Notes under the pieces: model-generated
Seen by the model: only the letters and a program-made list of their open reading frames with translations
Databases searched by the model: none
Told to the model about the DNA's origin: nothing
Position numbers and translations under genes: made by a program
Assembly: GCA_017548385.1 (NCBI GenBank)
Contig: JAFZAE010000018.1
Location: forward strand, 1 to 53,000
From: Prevotella sp.
GTDB lineage: Bacteria; Bacteroidota; Bacteroidia; Bacteroidales; Bacteroidaceae
DNA: 53,000 nucleotides
Direction: 5' to 3'
In this document: in pieces, positions 36,323-45,145 of the stretch
How positions within the stretch are numbered: position 1 is the stretch's first letter
How the letters are laid out: each line of letters starts with the position of its first letter

Positions 36323-37024
36323 CTATTCTTTACGTGGGTCAATTGCTTTAACGATTCCCTGTTCGGCTTTGGTGCGACCGTATGAACCGGTGAATTTCTT
36401 CACAGCCTCATTAGCATCCATGCCGTCCTTGATGGCTTCCATCATCTTGCCTAGATGCACATACTCATATCCGCATACTTGGTCGTCCTTGTCAAGAAAC
36501 ATCTTAGTGATGTATCCCTCGGTCAGTTCCAGATAACGGGTACCCTTGGCCATTGTGCCATAGAGTGTACCAGTCTGTGAACGAAGACCTTTACCCAAAT
36601 CCTCAAGACCAGCACCAATGGGAAGACCACCCTCGGAGAAGGCACTCTGTGTGCGGCCATAGACAATCTGAAGGAACAACTCGCGCATAGCCGTGTTGAT
36701 GGCATCGCATACGAGGTCGGTGTTCAGTGCCTCTAATAAGGTCTTGCCTGGGAGAATCTCGCTAGCCATGGCGGCAGAGTGCGTCATGCCTGTACAGCCG
36801 ATTGTCTCCACCAAGGCCTCCTGGATGATTCCTTCTTTCACGTTCAGGCTCAGTTTGCATGCACCTTGCTGGGGAGCACACCAACCAATACCATGAGTAT
36901 AACCGGAAATGTCTTTGATTTCTTTTGCCTGAATCCATTGACCCTCCTCGGGAATGGGTGCAGGTCCATGATAGGCGCCTTTGCAGACGCTACACATGTT
37001 TTTGACTTCTGTTGAATAAATCAT
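36323..37024 (-). CDS. Iron-sulfur cluster assembly scaffold-like protein (NifU-N type)
   Basis: Related to NifU/IscU-type scaffolds. Cysteines occur in MCSVCKGAY (C11, C14), GWCAPQQGAC (about C49, C56), ETIGCTGMTHSAAM (about C76) and DLVCDAIN (about C105). The ETIGCTGMTHSAAMASE block matches the IscU-like fold in which a cluster is held. At 233 aa it is longer than IscU and lacks a clear NFU domain, so it is a specialised branch. It is always worth reading with its GGGtGRT neighbour, 12 nt downstream. Likely jointly handles an Fe-S or related cofactor in anaerobes; this is inference. Confidence 0.88.
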   Translation of the reverse strand: MIYSTEVKNMCSVCKGAYHGPAPIPEEGQWIQAKEIKDISGYTHGIGWCAPQQGACKLSLNVKEGIIQEALVETIGCTGMTHSAAMASEILPGKTLLEALNTDLVCDAINTAMRELFLQIVYGRTQSAFSEGGLPIGAGLEDLGKGLRSQTGTLYGTMAKGTRYLELTEGYITKMFLDKDDQVCGYEYVHLGKMMEAIKDGMDANEAVKKFTGSYGRTKAEQGIVKAIDPRKE

Positions 37025-37112
37025 TTCAAATAGTATTTGTTATTTGTGAAACAATATATGCATTCAAAATGTGGAAAAACACTTTGTTGTTCCCTTTACG
37101 CCTTTGAATCTA

Positions 37113-37120
37113 CAAAATTA
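37113..37120 (-). promoter_or_regulatory. -7 promoter element of the scaffold/GGGtGRT operon
   Basis: TAATTTTG on the minus strand followed by TAG, about 89 nt before the start codon. No matching -33 at the ideal distance. Confidence 0.5.
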
Positions 37121-37537
37121 GCGATTTTTTTAGGATTACAGAATATCGTCGCCATCAAATTAACGTGATTTAACAAATTTGTTTCAGGTATTCATGTGTT
37201 ACAGGAGTTCAGACATTATTCTGTAAGTTAGTTGAATCATGGTGGAAATTACAGCATTGCTGGAGGAGATTAAATCTCCGATTCTTAAGACTCTGATTCC
37301 GCGACAAATTTAATATAATATAATAAAAATATCCTTAATGAAGGATAGCGTATGAGAAATCCTGTAAAAAAACTTTATTCATAAAAGTGTAAACTGACAT
37401 TGCGAATTTTTTTGAATAGATTTTCATATAAATGTGTCAAATCTCACAACAAAACCGAAAAAAAGGATAATTGGAATTAACGAGTATTGTGCTTTTTACA
37501 TTAATTTATCATTTCCGTTGATTTTTTCATTAAATAA
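37121..37537. other. AT-rich gap without a recognised gene
   Basis: No long frame fits known genes. It contains a 24-codon plus-strand frame (37239-37313, starting MVEITALLEEIKSP), the palindrome GGAGAT-TAA-ATCTCC inside that frame, a small hairpin TATCCTT-AATG-AAGGATA (near 37331-37349) and a GGAGTTCAGAC phrase that also occurs, slightly changed, near 11878. It could be a decayed mobile element or a leader region; I cannot decide. Confidence 0.5.
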
Positions 37538-37569
37538 TTTGGCGTTATGATTTTTTATTGCTATATTTG
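37538..37569 (+). promoter_or_regulatory. Promoter of the AraC-type gene
   Basis: TTTG (37538-37541), 20 nt, then TATATTTG (37562-37569) and C. It lies downstream of the longest possible start codon (37547), so translation must begin at 37616. Confidence 0.78.
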
Positions 37570-37615
37570 CAAAAATCAAACAAAAACTATTCTATTTTTT
37601 TTAACTCTAATAGAT

Positions 37616-38095
37616 ATGGCAAAGTACAACATCACCGAAAAGAAGGAGAAAGAGGCAGCTTATCGTAATTTGGTGAGCCCTCGTCTCATGGATGAACTGA
37701 AGGAGAAAATCCTCGATATCATTCTTATCCAGAAAAAATACAAGGACAAAGACTACTCTGCTAAAAAACTGGCTGAAGACTTGGGTACTAATACTCGTTA
37801 CATCTCTGCTGTTGTAAATGTACGTTTTCACATGAATTACACTTCTTTTGTTAATAAGTACCGCATTGATGAGGCGATGACGTTGTTGGTGGACAAACGT
37901 TACCAAGATCTGAATATGGAGGATATCAGTAATATGGTTGGTTTTTCCAACAGACAGTCATTTTATGCTTCCTTTTTTAAGGTAAATGGCATCACACCAC
38001 GCGAGTATAAAATTCGCCATCTGATGCAACATCCTCCTCACAAAGAGGGTAAAAAAGAGACAAAACGTGGTAGAAAACCCTCTTCGAATGTGTAA
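37616..38095 (+). CDS. AraC-type helix-turn-helix DNA-binding protein
   Basis: Small regulator (159 aa) made of little more than the AraC double helix-turn-helix: first helix pair YSAKKLAEDLGTNTRYISAV (about 50-69), second pair MEDISNMVGFSNRQSFYASF (about 102-121), then VNGITPREYK, the usual family ending. The amino part (MAKYNITEKKEKEAAYRNL) is basic and too short for a ligand domain; in Bacteroidetes such carboxyl halves are often the output part of sensor proteins. The carboxyl tail is Lys/Arg-rich. Likely target genes unknown; DPP III follows 16 nt later. Confidence 0.88.
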   Translation: MAKYNITEKKEKEAAYRNLVSPRLMDELKEKILDIILIQKKYKDKDYSAKKLAEDLGTNTRYISAVVNVRFHMNYTSFVNKYRIDEAMTLLVDKRYQDLNMEDISNMVGFSNRQSFYASFFKVNGITPREYKIRHLMQHPPHKEGKKETKRGRKPSSNV

Positions 38096-38111
38096 TTGCT
38101 AATTCTCTCTG

Positions 38112-40061
38112 ATGAACGACGACTTTTGTTATGCTGGCGAGCGATTCGCCGACATCCAGATTTTAAGGTATCGTCTGAATGGTTTCGACCAACTGACAAC
38201 CCGACAAAAACTTTTGGTGTATTACTTGTCAAAGGCGACAATTGCCGGGCGTGACATCACTTTCGACCAAATGGGAAAATATAATCTTCGCATCCGACGG
38301 ATGATGGAGACTGTATTTTCCCATTTGTATGGAAAGGATGATTCACTTGACTTCCAGCAACTTGTAGTTTATCTGAAGCGAGTGTGGTTCTCCAACGGTA
38401 TTTATCATCATTATGGATGTGAGAAATTTCTGCCTGGCTTCTCGGAACAATATCTTAGGAAAGCAGTTCTGAAAATCCCCTCCGAGCAGTTGCCGCTTGC
38501 TCAAGGGCAAACGCCACAGCAGATGATGGATGAACTTTTTCCCATCATTTTTAATCCTGAGGTACTTCCCAAACGTGTCAACAAAACCGATGGGGAGGAC
38601 TTGGTGCTCACCTCGGCATGCAATTTCTATGAAGGAGTGACCCAGCATGAGGTGGAGGATTTCTATGGTAGCATGAAAGACCCGGATGACAATGAACCTC
38701 CATCGTGGGGGCTGAATTCAAAACTCGTTAAGCACAATGGTGTGATTTCCGAGACTGTTTGGTATGCAGAGGGTATGTATGGACTTGCCATTCGTGAAAT
38801 TGTCAGATGGCTGGAGAAAGCCCGAGAGGTGGCAGAGAATGAAAGACAGGGGAAAGTCATCCAACTACTGATCGACTATTATCGTACGGGCGATTTACGT
38901 GATTTTGATCAATATTCGATAGAGTGGGTGAGGACACATGATGGCGACATTGATTTTATCAATGGCTTTATCGAAGTATATGGTGACCCATTAGGACTTA
39001 AGGCAACATGGGAAGGTATTGTGGAATATAAAGACCATGAGGCAACACGGCGCACACGGAAAATCAGTGATAATGCACAATGGTTTGAGGACAATTCTCC
39101 AGTTGACCCACGTTTCAAGAAGAAGCAGGTCAAGGGTGTTGTGGCAAATGTGGTATGTGCCGCTATGCTTGGGGGTGAAGAGTATCCCTCGACAGCCATA
39201 GGCATCAACTTGCCGAATGCTGATTGGATACGTGCGAAGTATGGCAGTAAAAGTGTCACCATCGGAAACCTTACTGATGCATACAACAAGGCTGCACATG
39301 GTAATGGATTCAAAGAGGAATTTGTAGTAGACAAAGAAACCATTGCGCTGATAGAAAAATATGGCGATGCATGTGATGACTTGCACACCGATCTACACGA
39401 ATGTCTTGGACATGGTAGCGGGCAACTTTTGCCAGGCACTGATCCGGACGCTCTCAAAGCATATGGCAATACCATCGAGGAGGCAAGGGCCGACCTCTTC
39501 GGACTCTATTATATAGCCGACCCGAAACTCGTTGAGTTGGAATTGCTACCCGACGCTGAGGCTTACAAGTCGCAGTATTACACTTATATGATGAATGGAT
39601 TGCTCACCCAACTGACACGTATAAGAAAAGGTCAACAGATAGAAGAAGCCCATATGCGCAATCGTGCACTTATCGCTAGATGGACATTGGCACATGCTGG
39701 CGGTGCTGTGTCATTGGAGAAACATGACGGAAAGACATATGTTGCCATCCACGACTATGCCAAATTAAGGTCGCTTTTCGCTCAACTACTTGCTGAAGTG
39801 CAACGGATAAAGAGCGAAGGAGACTACAATGCGGCACGTCTGTTGGTAGAACAATATGCCATCAATGTCGATTCACAGTTACATGAAGAGATTCTTCAAC
39901 GATATGATTTGCTCAACCTCGCGCCATATAAGGGATTCCTCAACCCCAAGATGACGCCTATCACCGACGACAATGGACGCATAATGGATATCGTCCTCGA
40001 CTACTCCGAAAGTTATACTGAGCAAATGCTCCGCTATTCCAGAGAGAATTCGTTCTTATAG
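38112..40061 (+). CDS. Dipeptidyl-peptidase III (M49 family)
   Basis: Zinc peptidase releasing dipeptides from the amino end of short peptides. The zinc motif is HECLGH (H429, E430, H434), the variant with Cys also known from Bacteroides DPP III, and the second motif is EEARADLFGLYY (E457 as third ligand). No signal peptide, so cytosolic, as for other family members. 649 aa is normal. It follows the AraC-type gene with a short gap and may be regulated by or with it. Confidence 0.94.
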   Translation: MNDDFCYAGERFADIQILRYRLNGFDQLTTRQKLLVYYLSKATIAGRDITFDQMGKYNLRIRRMMETVFSHLYGKDDSLDFQQLVVYLKRVWFSNGIYHHYGCEKFLPGFSEQYLRKAVLKIPSEQLPLAQGQTPQQMMDELFPIIFNPEVLPKRVNKTDGEDLVLTSACNFYEGVTQHEVEDFYGSMKDPDDNEPPSWGLNSKLVKHNGVISETVWYAEGMYGLAIREIVRWLEKAREVAENERQGKVIQLLIDYYRTGDLRDFDQYSIEWVRTHDGDIDFINGFIEVYGDPLGLKATWEGIVEYKDHEATRRTRKISDNAQWFEDNSPVDPRFKKKQVKGVVANVVCAAMLGGEEYPSTAIGINLPNADWIRAKYGSKSVTIGNLTDAYNKAAHGNGFKEEFVVDKETIALIEKYGDACDDLHTDLHECLGHGSGQLLPGTDPDALKAYGNTIEEARADLFGLYYIADPKLVELELLPDAEAYKSQYYTYMMNGLLTQLTRIRKGQQIEEAHMRNRALIARWTLAHAGGAVSLEKHDGKTYVAIHDYAKLRSLFAQLLAEVQRIKSEGDYNAARLLVEQYAINVDSQLHEEILQRYDLLNLAPYKGFLNPKMTPITDDNGRIMDIVLDYSESYTEQMLRYSRENSFL

Positions 40062-40071
40062 ATTTAAAAAG

Positions 40072-40094
40072 GAGTTGACAAGTAGACGAGTTAA
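40072..40094. repeat. Intergenic phrase repeat GAGTTGACAAG..GACGAGTT
   Basis: GAGTTGACAAGTAGACGAGTTAA. Its reverse complement, with one change, occurs at 48905-48932. Lies between DPP III and the next gene. Confidence 0.55.
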
Positions 40095-40165
40095 TAGTGA
40101 AATTATCCTTATTTAATTTTTTAAGAGTACTCTAACAGCTTCAAACTCTTAACATCAACCATCCT

Positions 40166-40795
40166 ATGTTGCAGGAAACACAAGAGAAAGTACGTGAAAT
40201 CAAACGCTCCTTTCGTCAACTGATGAATGGTGTCACTTCACAGTCGATGCGTGAAAAAGGACTCAGTTATAAAATTAACTGGGGAGTGGCATATACCGAC
40301 CTCAAAAACATGGCAGCTGAATATGGCAAGGACTATTCTTTGGCCATCGAACTGTGGAAAGAGAATATAAGAGAGTGTAAAATCCTGGCCACTATGATTA
40401 TGCCGCCTGAAGAGATGTCCGCCGAGGTGGTCGATCTCTGGCTCGAACAGGCACCTACTCAGGAAATTGTTGAGATGTTGGCATTCAACCTTTTGCAGTA
40501 TTTGCCTTATGTGCCTGTCATGGCATATGAGTGGATTGCCTCCGATATCGAATTGCGACAAATCGCTGGATATCTTGTTTTGGCACGACTATTCATGCGA
40601 GGAGAGACACCTGATGAAAGGGGAATGAATGAAATTATCGATCAGGCAACGACAGCACTTCGTGATAATTCTATCGCCATCCGACATGCCGCATTTACGT
40701 GTTTACAAAGATTGGCACAGGTAGAACAAACATACTGCGACATCGTTAATAAGGCCTTGCGACACGCTGGACTGGAAAATTTCACCACTTTTTGA
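40166..40795 (+). CDS. DNA alkylation repair family protein (HEAT-like)
   Basis: All-helical protein of the AlkD-like HEAT-repeat family, which wraps DNA and removes alkylated bases in its best-known members. The amino block KINWGVAYTDLKNMAAEYG (about 32-50) and the repeat ELWKENIRECKILATMIMPP (about 69-88) are characteristic. The carboxyl half has further helical pairs (IRHAAFTCLQRLA). Catalytic Asp/Trp residues of AlkD cannot be placed with certainty, so glycosylase activity is not assured. 209 aa is usual for the Bacteroidetes branch. Confidence 0.85.
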   Translation: MLQETQEKVREIKRSFRQLMNGVTSQSMREKGLSYKINWGVAYTDLKNMAAEYGKDYSLAIELWKENIRECKILATMIMPPEEMSAEVVDLWLEQAPTQEIVEMLAFNLLQYLPYVPVMAYEWIASDIELRQIAGYLVLARLFMRGETPDERGMNEIIDQATTALRDNSIAIRHAAFTCLQRLAQVEQTYCDIVNKALRHAGLENFTTF

Positions 40796-40817
40796 ATAAA
40801 ATGTCATCATTCTTTTG

Positions 40818-40825
40818 TACCTTTG
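40818..40825 (+). promoter_or_regulatory. -7 promoter element of the fur-type gene
   Basis: TACCTTTG followed by TACGG; a TTTG lies 23 nt upstream, overlapping the preceding stop codon. It supports translation from the ATG at 40850, leaving a leader of about 20 nt. Confidence 0.65.
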
Positions 40826-40849
40826 TACGGTTTTTGCCAATTTACCGAT

Positions 40850-41350
40850 ATGGACGAAAGTATGATGCAGCAAGTGAGGCTCTCACTCACCAATTATCTT
40901 GAGGAGAATAAACTGCGAAAAACTCCTGAAAGATATGCCATCCTTGATGCAATTTTTGATTTCAACGGACATTTTACTCTTGAGGAACTTGAGAGTAAAA
41001 TGGAAATCAAAAATTTCAGGGTAAGTAGGGCAACACTATACAATGCCATCAAACTTTTTATGAAACTCCGATTGGTGGTAAGGCATAATTTTCAGCACGG
41101 AACAAAGTACGAGGCAAGTTTCCGTAATGATAATCATTGCCATCAAATCTGCACCATTTGCGGAAAAGTGAAAGAATTGCCCGTAGCGGCTTTCGCTGAG
41201 TGTATAGAAGGAATCAAACTCAAAAGGTTTCATAAAAATGGATTCGAACTCTATATCTATGGCATCTGTAGCACTTGTCAGACAAAACTGACAAGAAAGA
41301 AGACGAAAATCAAAAAAAATACAAATAAAAAGCATGAATTACAAAGGTAA
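40850..41350 (+). CDS. fur: Fur family metal-responsive transcriptional repressor
   Basis: Winged-helix regulator that senses Fe, Zn or peroxide. The DNA-binding part is at about 8-80 (RKTPERYAILDAIFDFNGHF; RVSRATLYNAIKLFMKLRLV). The dimer part has the metal-side HCHQICTICGKV (two Cys of the structural Zn site) and the second pair CSTCQTK near the end. The basic tail (TRKKTKIKKNTNKKHE) is unusual. An upstream ATG at 40823 lies within the -7 element, so 40850 is chosen. Its end overlaps the purA start by 17 nt. Which metal it senses cannot be told. Confidence 0.92.
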   Translation: MDESMMQQVRLSLTNYLEENKLRKTPERYAILDAIFDFNGHFTLEELESKMEIKNFRVSRATLYNAIKLFMKLRLVVRHNFQHGTKYEASFRNDNHCHQICTICGKVKELPVAAFAECIEGIKLKRFHKNGFELYIYGICSTCQTKLTRKKTKIKKNTNKKHELQR

Positions 41351-42614
41351 GGCAGACGTCCTGCTCGGACTGCAGTGGGGCGACGAAGGAAAAGGTAAGG
41401 TTGTCGATGTGTTGACGCCAAGGTATGATGTTATAGCAAGATTTCAGGGTGGTCCAAATGCCGGACATACACTGGAATTTGAAAATCAAAAATATGTGCT
41501 ACGTAGCATCCCGTCAGGAATCTTTCAAGGTGACAAGGTAAACGTGATTGGCAATGGTGTTGTGCTCGCACCAGACCTGTTCATGGAGGAGGCCAAAAAT
41601 CTCGAAAAGAGTGGACATGAATTGCGCACAAGACTGCACATATCGAAAAAGGCACATCTTATCATGCCTACCCATCGACTGCTTGACGCCGCTCTCGAAG
41701 CAGCAAAAGGAGCTGGAAAAGTGGGAACCACAGGTAAAGGTATCGGACCGACTTATACCGACAAGGTATCACGCAACGGACTGCGTGTAGGTGATATCTT
41801 CGAGGATTTCGAACAAAAATATGCAGCACTAAAGAAACGTCACGAGCAGATGCTGGCTTCTTTAGGATATACAGATTACAATATCGATGAGGTGGAGCAG
41901 AAATGGCTCGAGGGTATCGATTACCTCCGTACCTTCCCTATCGTTGATAGTGAGCATGAGGTGAACAAATATCTCCGTGAGGGAAAGAATATCCTCTGCG
42001 AGGGAGCCCAGGGAACTATGCTTGATGTGGATTTCGGCAGTTATCCTTTTGTTACCTCTTCAAACACCATTTGTGCTGGTGCATGTACTGGTTTGGGTAT
42101 CGGTCCTAATCGCATCGGGCGCGTCTTTGGCATTATGAAGGCATATTGCACCCGTGTGGGTGCAGGCCCATTCCCCACAGAACTCTTTGATGAGACAGGG
42201 GCCACTATCCGTCAGATTGGTCATGAATATGGTGCTGTCACTGGGCGTGAGCGTCGCTGTGGATGGATTGACCTTGTGGCACTGCGCTATTCTATCATGG
42301 TCAACGGTGTTACTAACCTCATTATGATGAAAAGCGACGTACTTGATGGCTTTGACACTATCAAGGCATGTGTGGCATACCGTTACAAGGGAAAGGAAAT
42401 CGATTTCTTCCCTTACAACATCGAACACGACCTCGAACCCGTCTATGTCGAACTGCCAGGATGGAAGACCGACATGACATCCCTTACTGCAGAGGAACAG
42501 TTCCCGTCTCAATTTGCTGATTATGTGAATTTCCTCGAGAAGCAATTGGAAACTCCTATCTCAATAATCTCCATTGGTCCAGACCGGGAGCAAACAATCA
42601 TCAGAAATATATAA
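41334..42614 (+). CDS. purA: Adenylosuccinate synthetase
   Basis: First committed step of AMP synthesis: IMP, aspartate and GTP to adenylosuccinate. GTP-binding loop LQWGDEGKGK (about 13-22), GPNAGHT (about 40-46), and family blocks KVGTTGKGIGPTYTDK, CEGAQGTMLDVDFGSYPFVT (split from N by one) and SIGPDREQTI at the end. Length 426 aa is normal. The start lies inside the end of the upstream Fur-type gene, so translation may be coupled. Confidence 0.97.
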   Translation: MNYKGKADVLLGLQWGDEGKGKVVDVLTPRYDVIARFQGGPNAGHTLEFENQKYVLRSIPSGIFQGDKVNVIGNGVVLAPDLFMEEAKNLEKSGHELRTRLHISKKAHLIMPTHRLLDAALEAAKGAGKVGTTGKGIGPTYTDKVSRNGLRVGDIFEDFEQKYAALKKRHEQMLASLGYTDYNIDEVEQKWLEGIDYLRTFPIVDSEHEVNKYLREGKNILCEGAQGTMLDVDFGSYPFVTSSNTICAGACTGLGIGPNRIGRVFGIMKAYCTRVGAGPFPTELFDETGATIRQIGHEYGAVTGRERRCGWIDLVALRYSIMVNGVTNLIMMKSDVLDGFDTIKACVAYRYKGKEIDFFPYNIEHDLEPVYVELPGWKTDMTSLTAEEQFPSQFADYVNFLEKQLETPISIISIGPDREQTIIRNI

Positions 42615-42632
42615 ATTATTTATCATTATCAA

Positions 42633-43994
42633 ATGAAACCATCAATACCAAAGGGTACGCGTGACTTCTCACCTGAGGAGATGGCGAAGCGTAACTATAT
42701 TTTCAATACTATCCGTGAGGTTTTCGCACTCTATGGTTTCCAGCAGATAGAGACACCAGCCATGGAAACCCTCAATACGCTTATGGGAAAATATGGTGAG
42801 GAAGGCGATATACTCATCTACAAAATACTGAACTCCGGTGATTTTTTCAATAAGTTGAAACCAGGGGAAAACCTCTTCGATATCAACCGTCTGAAATTGG
42901 CCGCTCAAATTTGTGACCGTGGGTTGAGATACGACCTTACTGTGCCATTTGCCCGCTATGTGGTTATGCACCGCGACCAGTTGCAACTGCCATTCAAACG
43001 TTTCCAAATACAACCAGTGTGGAGGGCTGACCGCCCACAAAAGGGGCGCTATCGTGAGTTTTATCAATGTGATGCCGATGTGGTAGGTAGCGATTCACTT
43101 ATCAATGAGGTTGAACTGATGCAGATTGTTGACACCGTCTTTACTCGACTGGGTGTGAGGGTGCAAATTAAGATAAACAACCGAAAAATCCTTTCTGGCA
43201 TAGCTGAGGTGATTGGCGAATCTGACAAAATCACCGACATCACCGTAGCGATTGACAAACTCGACAAAATAGGATTGGACAAAGTCAACGAAGAGTTGCG
43301 CGAGGATGGTATCAGCGAAGAAGCCATTCAGAAACTGCAGCCAATTATTTCGCTTACTGGGACGAATGAGGAAAAACTTGATACCATCGCCGAAGTATTG
43401 GAAACCTCTGAGATAGGACTGAAGGGGGTAGAGGAGTCGCGTTTCATCCTCGATACACTCCGCCTCTGCGGCTTGAATAACGAAGTGCAGTTAGACTTGA
43501 CGTTGGCACGCGGACTCAATTACTATACTGGAGCCATTTTTGAAGTCAAGGCTCTTGACACACCGATGGGAAGCATCACAGGTGGTGGACGCTACGACAA
43601 TCTTACGGGTATCTTCGGCATGCCAGGACTTAGTGGCGTGGGTATCTCTTTTGGAGCTGACCGTATCTTCGATGTTCTCAATGCCTTGGATCTCTATCCA
43701 CAGGAAGCAGTCAATGCCACCCAACTGCTTTTCACTAATTTTGGAGAGCGTGAGACTGCATATTGCCTACCAATGGTAACAGCATGTCGCAAGGCCGGTA
43801 TTCGCTGCGAAATGTATCCCGACAAGGCGAAAATGAAGAAACAGATGAGTTATGCCAATGCCAAGAATATCTCATACGTTGCTTTGGTGGGAGAAAATGA
43901 AATGGCTGAGAATAAACTCACTCTGAAGAATATGACGACTGGTGTGCAGCAACTCCTCACCGTGGAACAAGTCATAGCAGAGATTCAGGGTTAG
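42633..43994 (+). CDS. hisS: Histidine--tRNA ligase
   Basis: Class II aminoacyl-tRNA synthetase. It opens [20 protein letters not shown]. Motif 2 is [20 protein letters not shown] (about 128-147), the histidine motifs are [15 protein letters not shown] (about 290-304), and motif 3 is [13 protein letters not shown] (about 315). An anticodon-binding domain ends the protein ([20 protein letters not shown]). Length 453 aa is normal. It lies 18 nt after purA and is probably co-transcribed. Confidence 0.97.
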   Translation: MKPSIPKGTRDFSPEEMAKRNYIFNTIREVFALYGFQQIETPAMETLNTLMGKYGEEGDILIYKILNSGDFFNKLKPGENLFDINRLKLAAQICDRGLRYDLTVPFARYVVMHRDQLQLPFKRFQIQPVWRADRPQKGRYREFYQCDADVVGSDSLINEVELMQIVDTVFTRLGVRVQIKINNRKILSGIAEVIGESDKITDITVAIDKLDKIGLDKVNEELREDGISEEAIQKLQPIISLTGTNEEKLDTIAEVLETSEIGLKGVEESRFILDTLRLCGLNNEVQLDLTLARGLNYYTGAIFEVKALDTPMGSITGGGRYDNLTGIFGMPGLSGVGISFGADRIFDVLNALDLYPQEAVNATQLLFTNFGERETAYCLPMVTACRKAGIRCEMYPDKAKMKKQMSYANAKNISYVALVGENEMAENKLTLKNMTTGVQQLLTVEQVIAEIQG

Positions 43995-44010
43995 AGTTAT
44001 TTCGTCTTTT

Positions 44011-44022
44011 CGACTTAAGTCG
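44011..44022. other. Perfect 12-bp palindrome in the hisS-CE12 gap
   Basis: CGACTTAAGTCG, with GACT/AGTC arms extending to 44028. No T-run follows. Possible operator or hairpin; role unknown. Confidence 0.4.
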
Positions 44023-44049
44023 CGAGTCTATATTCCAAGGTTTACAAGC

Positions 44050-45054
44050 ATGAAATCCCCCTCAAAGTATCTGGTTTTGTCCATCCTTTGTTTATTGCTC
44101 GCTCTGTTTACGTCAGCGCGGCATCAGACCACCATATTCATGATTGGTGATTCGACCATGGCTAATAAGCCTTACGACAATGAGAATCCAGAAAGAGGGT
44201 GGGGAATGGTACTTCAGGGCTATTTTACTGATGATATCGTTGTAGACAATCATGCTGTCAATGGGCGTTCGTCGAAGTCATTTATTGATGAAGGAAGATG
44301 GCAGGCTGTGCTCGATAAAATTATGCCAGGTGACTATGTCTTCATACAGTTTGGTCACAATGACGAGAAACCTCAAATAGACCGACATACCGACCCTGGG
44401 ACGACCTTTGATGCCAATCTGGAGCGTTTTGTCAACGAGACAAGGGAGCATGGGGGAATTCCTGTGCTCTTTAATTGTGTTGTACGGCGCAATTTCCAAG
44501 TAGTGGTGCCGGAAAATGATGATGACGAGAAACTCAGAAATACGATTTATACCGGACAAACTATTATCGAGGGTGATAGCCTTGTTGACACCCATGGTGA
44601 CTACAGAATTGCACCAATGAATGTGGCACGGCGATTAGGTGTGCCTTTCGTTGATGCCAATCGTATTACGCATGATTTGGAGCAGAGGATGGGACCACAG
44701 GAATCCAAGAAACTTCATTTGTGGCTCAAACCAGGTGAGAACCCCTCCTTGCCTAAAGGTCGTGAGGACAATACTCACTATAGTGTATATGGTGCTCATA
44801 TTGTTGCTTCACTTCTCGTTGATGAAATTGCCCTACAGGTGCCTGCATTAAAAAAATATGTGCGCCATTACAATTATATCGTTTCTGATAATGGACAGGG
44901 TAATTATATGAGTTTGCAAAAAGCGGTGGATGAGATACCTCTTGGCGAGAAGACACATATCCGTATACTACATGGAGAATGGAAATACCCTACCATTCCA
45001 GCGGGAAAGAAAATCAAATTCTCCGTTTCACAGAATGCGAAATTACAGAAGTAA
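44050..45054 (+). CDS. Rhamnogalacturonan acetylesterase (CE12, SGNH) with pectinesterase stub
   Basis: Exported esterase that removes acetyl groups from pectin. A signal peptide (MKSPSKYLVLSILCLLLALF, cleaved near TSA) precedes the SGNH blocks: FMIGDSTM (S35), HAVNGRSSKS (N71), FGHND (N104) and DNTHYSVYGAH (D240, H243). Residues about 277-334 (YIVSDNGQGNYMSLQKAVDE onward to SVSQNAKLQK) look like the first strands of a CE8 pectin methylesterase (usual form: dGsGdYtsiQeAvdaiP). The gene stops there, so the second domain is cut off. This suggests a former CE12-CE8 fusion. Confidence 0.9.
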   Translation: MKSPSKYLVLSILCLLLALFTSARHQTTIFMIGDSTMANKPYDNENPERGWGMVLQGYFTDDIVVDNHAVNGRSSKSFIDEGRWQAVLDKIMPGDYVFIQFGHNDEKPQIDRHTDPGTTFDANLERFVNETREHGGIPVLFNCVVRRNFQVVVPENDDDEKLRNTIYTGQTIIEGDSLVDTHGDYRIAPMNVARRLGVPFVDANRITHDLEQRMGPQESKKLHLWLKPGENPSLPKGREDNTHYSVYGAHIVASLLVDEIALQVPALKKYVRHYNYIVSDNGQGNYMSLQKAVDEIPLGEKTHIRILHGEWKYPTIPAGKKIKFSVSQNAKLQK

Positions 45055-45071
45055 AAAAAAAACTTAATTTT

Positions 45072-45102
45072 TTTGCTGTTTCGGAAAAATGCCTTATATT
45101 TG
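45072..45102 (+). promoter_or_regulatory. Consensus promoter of the rubrerythrin gene
   Basis: TTTG (45072-45075), 19 nt, then TATATTTG (45095-45102) and C, an ideal Bacteroidetes promoter. Leader about 37 nt. Confidence 0.82.
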
Positions 45103-45145
45103 CAAATACCTAATTTTAATTATATACTAATTCAACATCATCACT

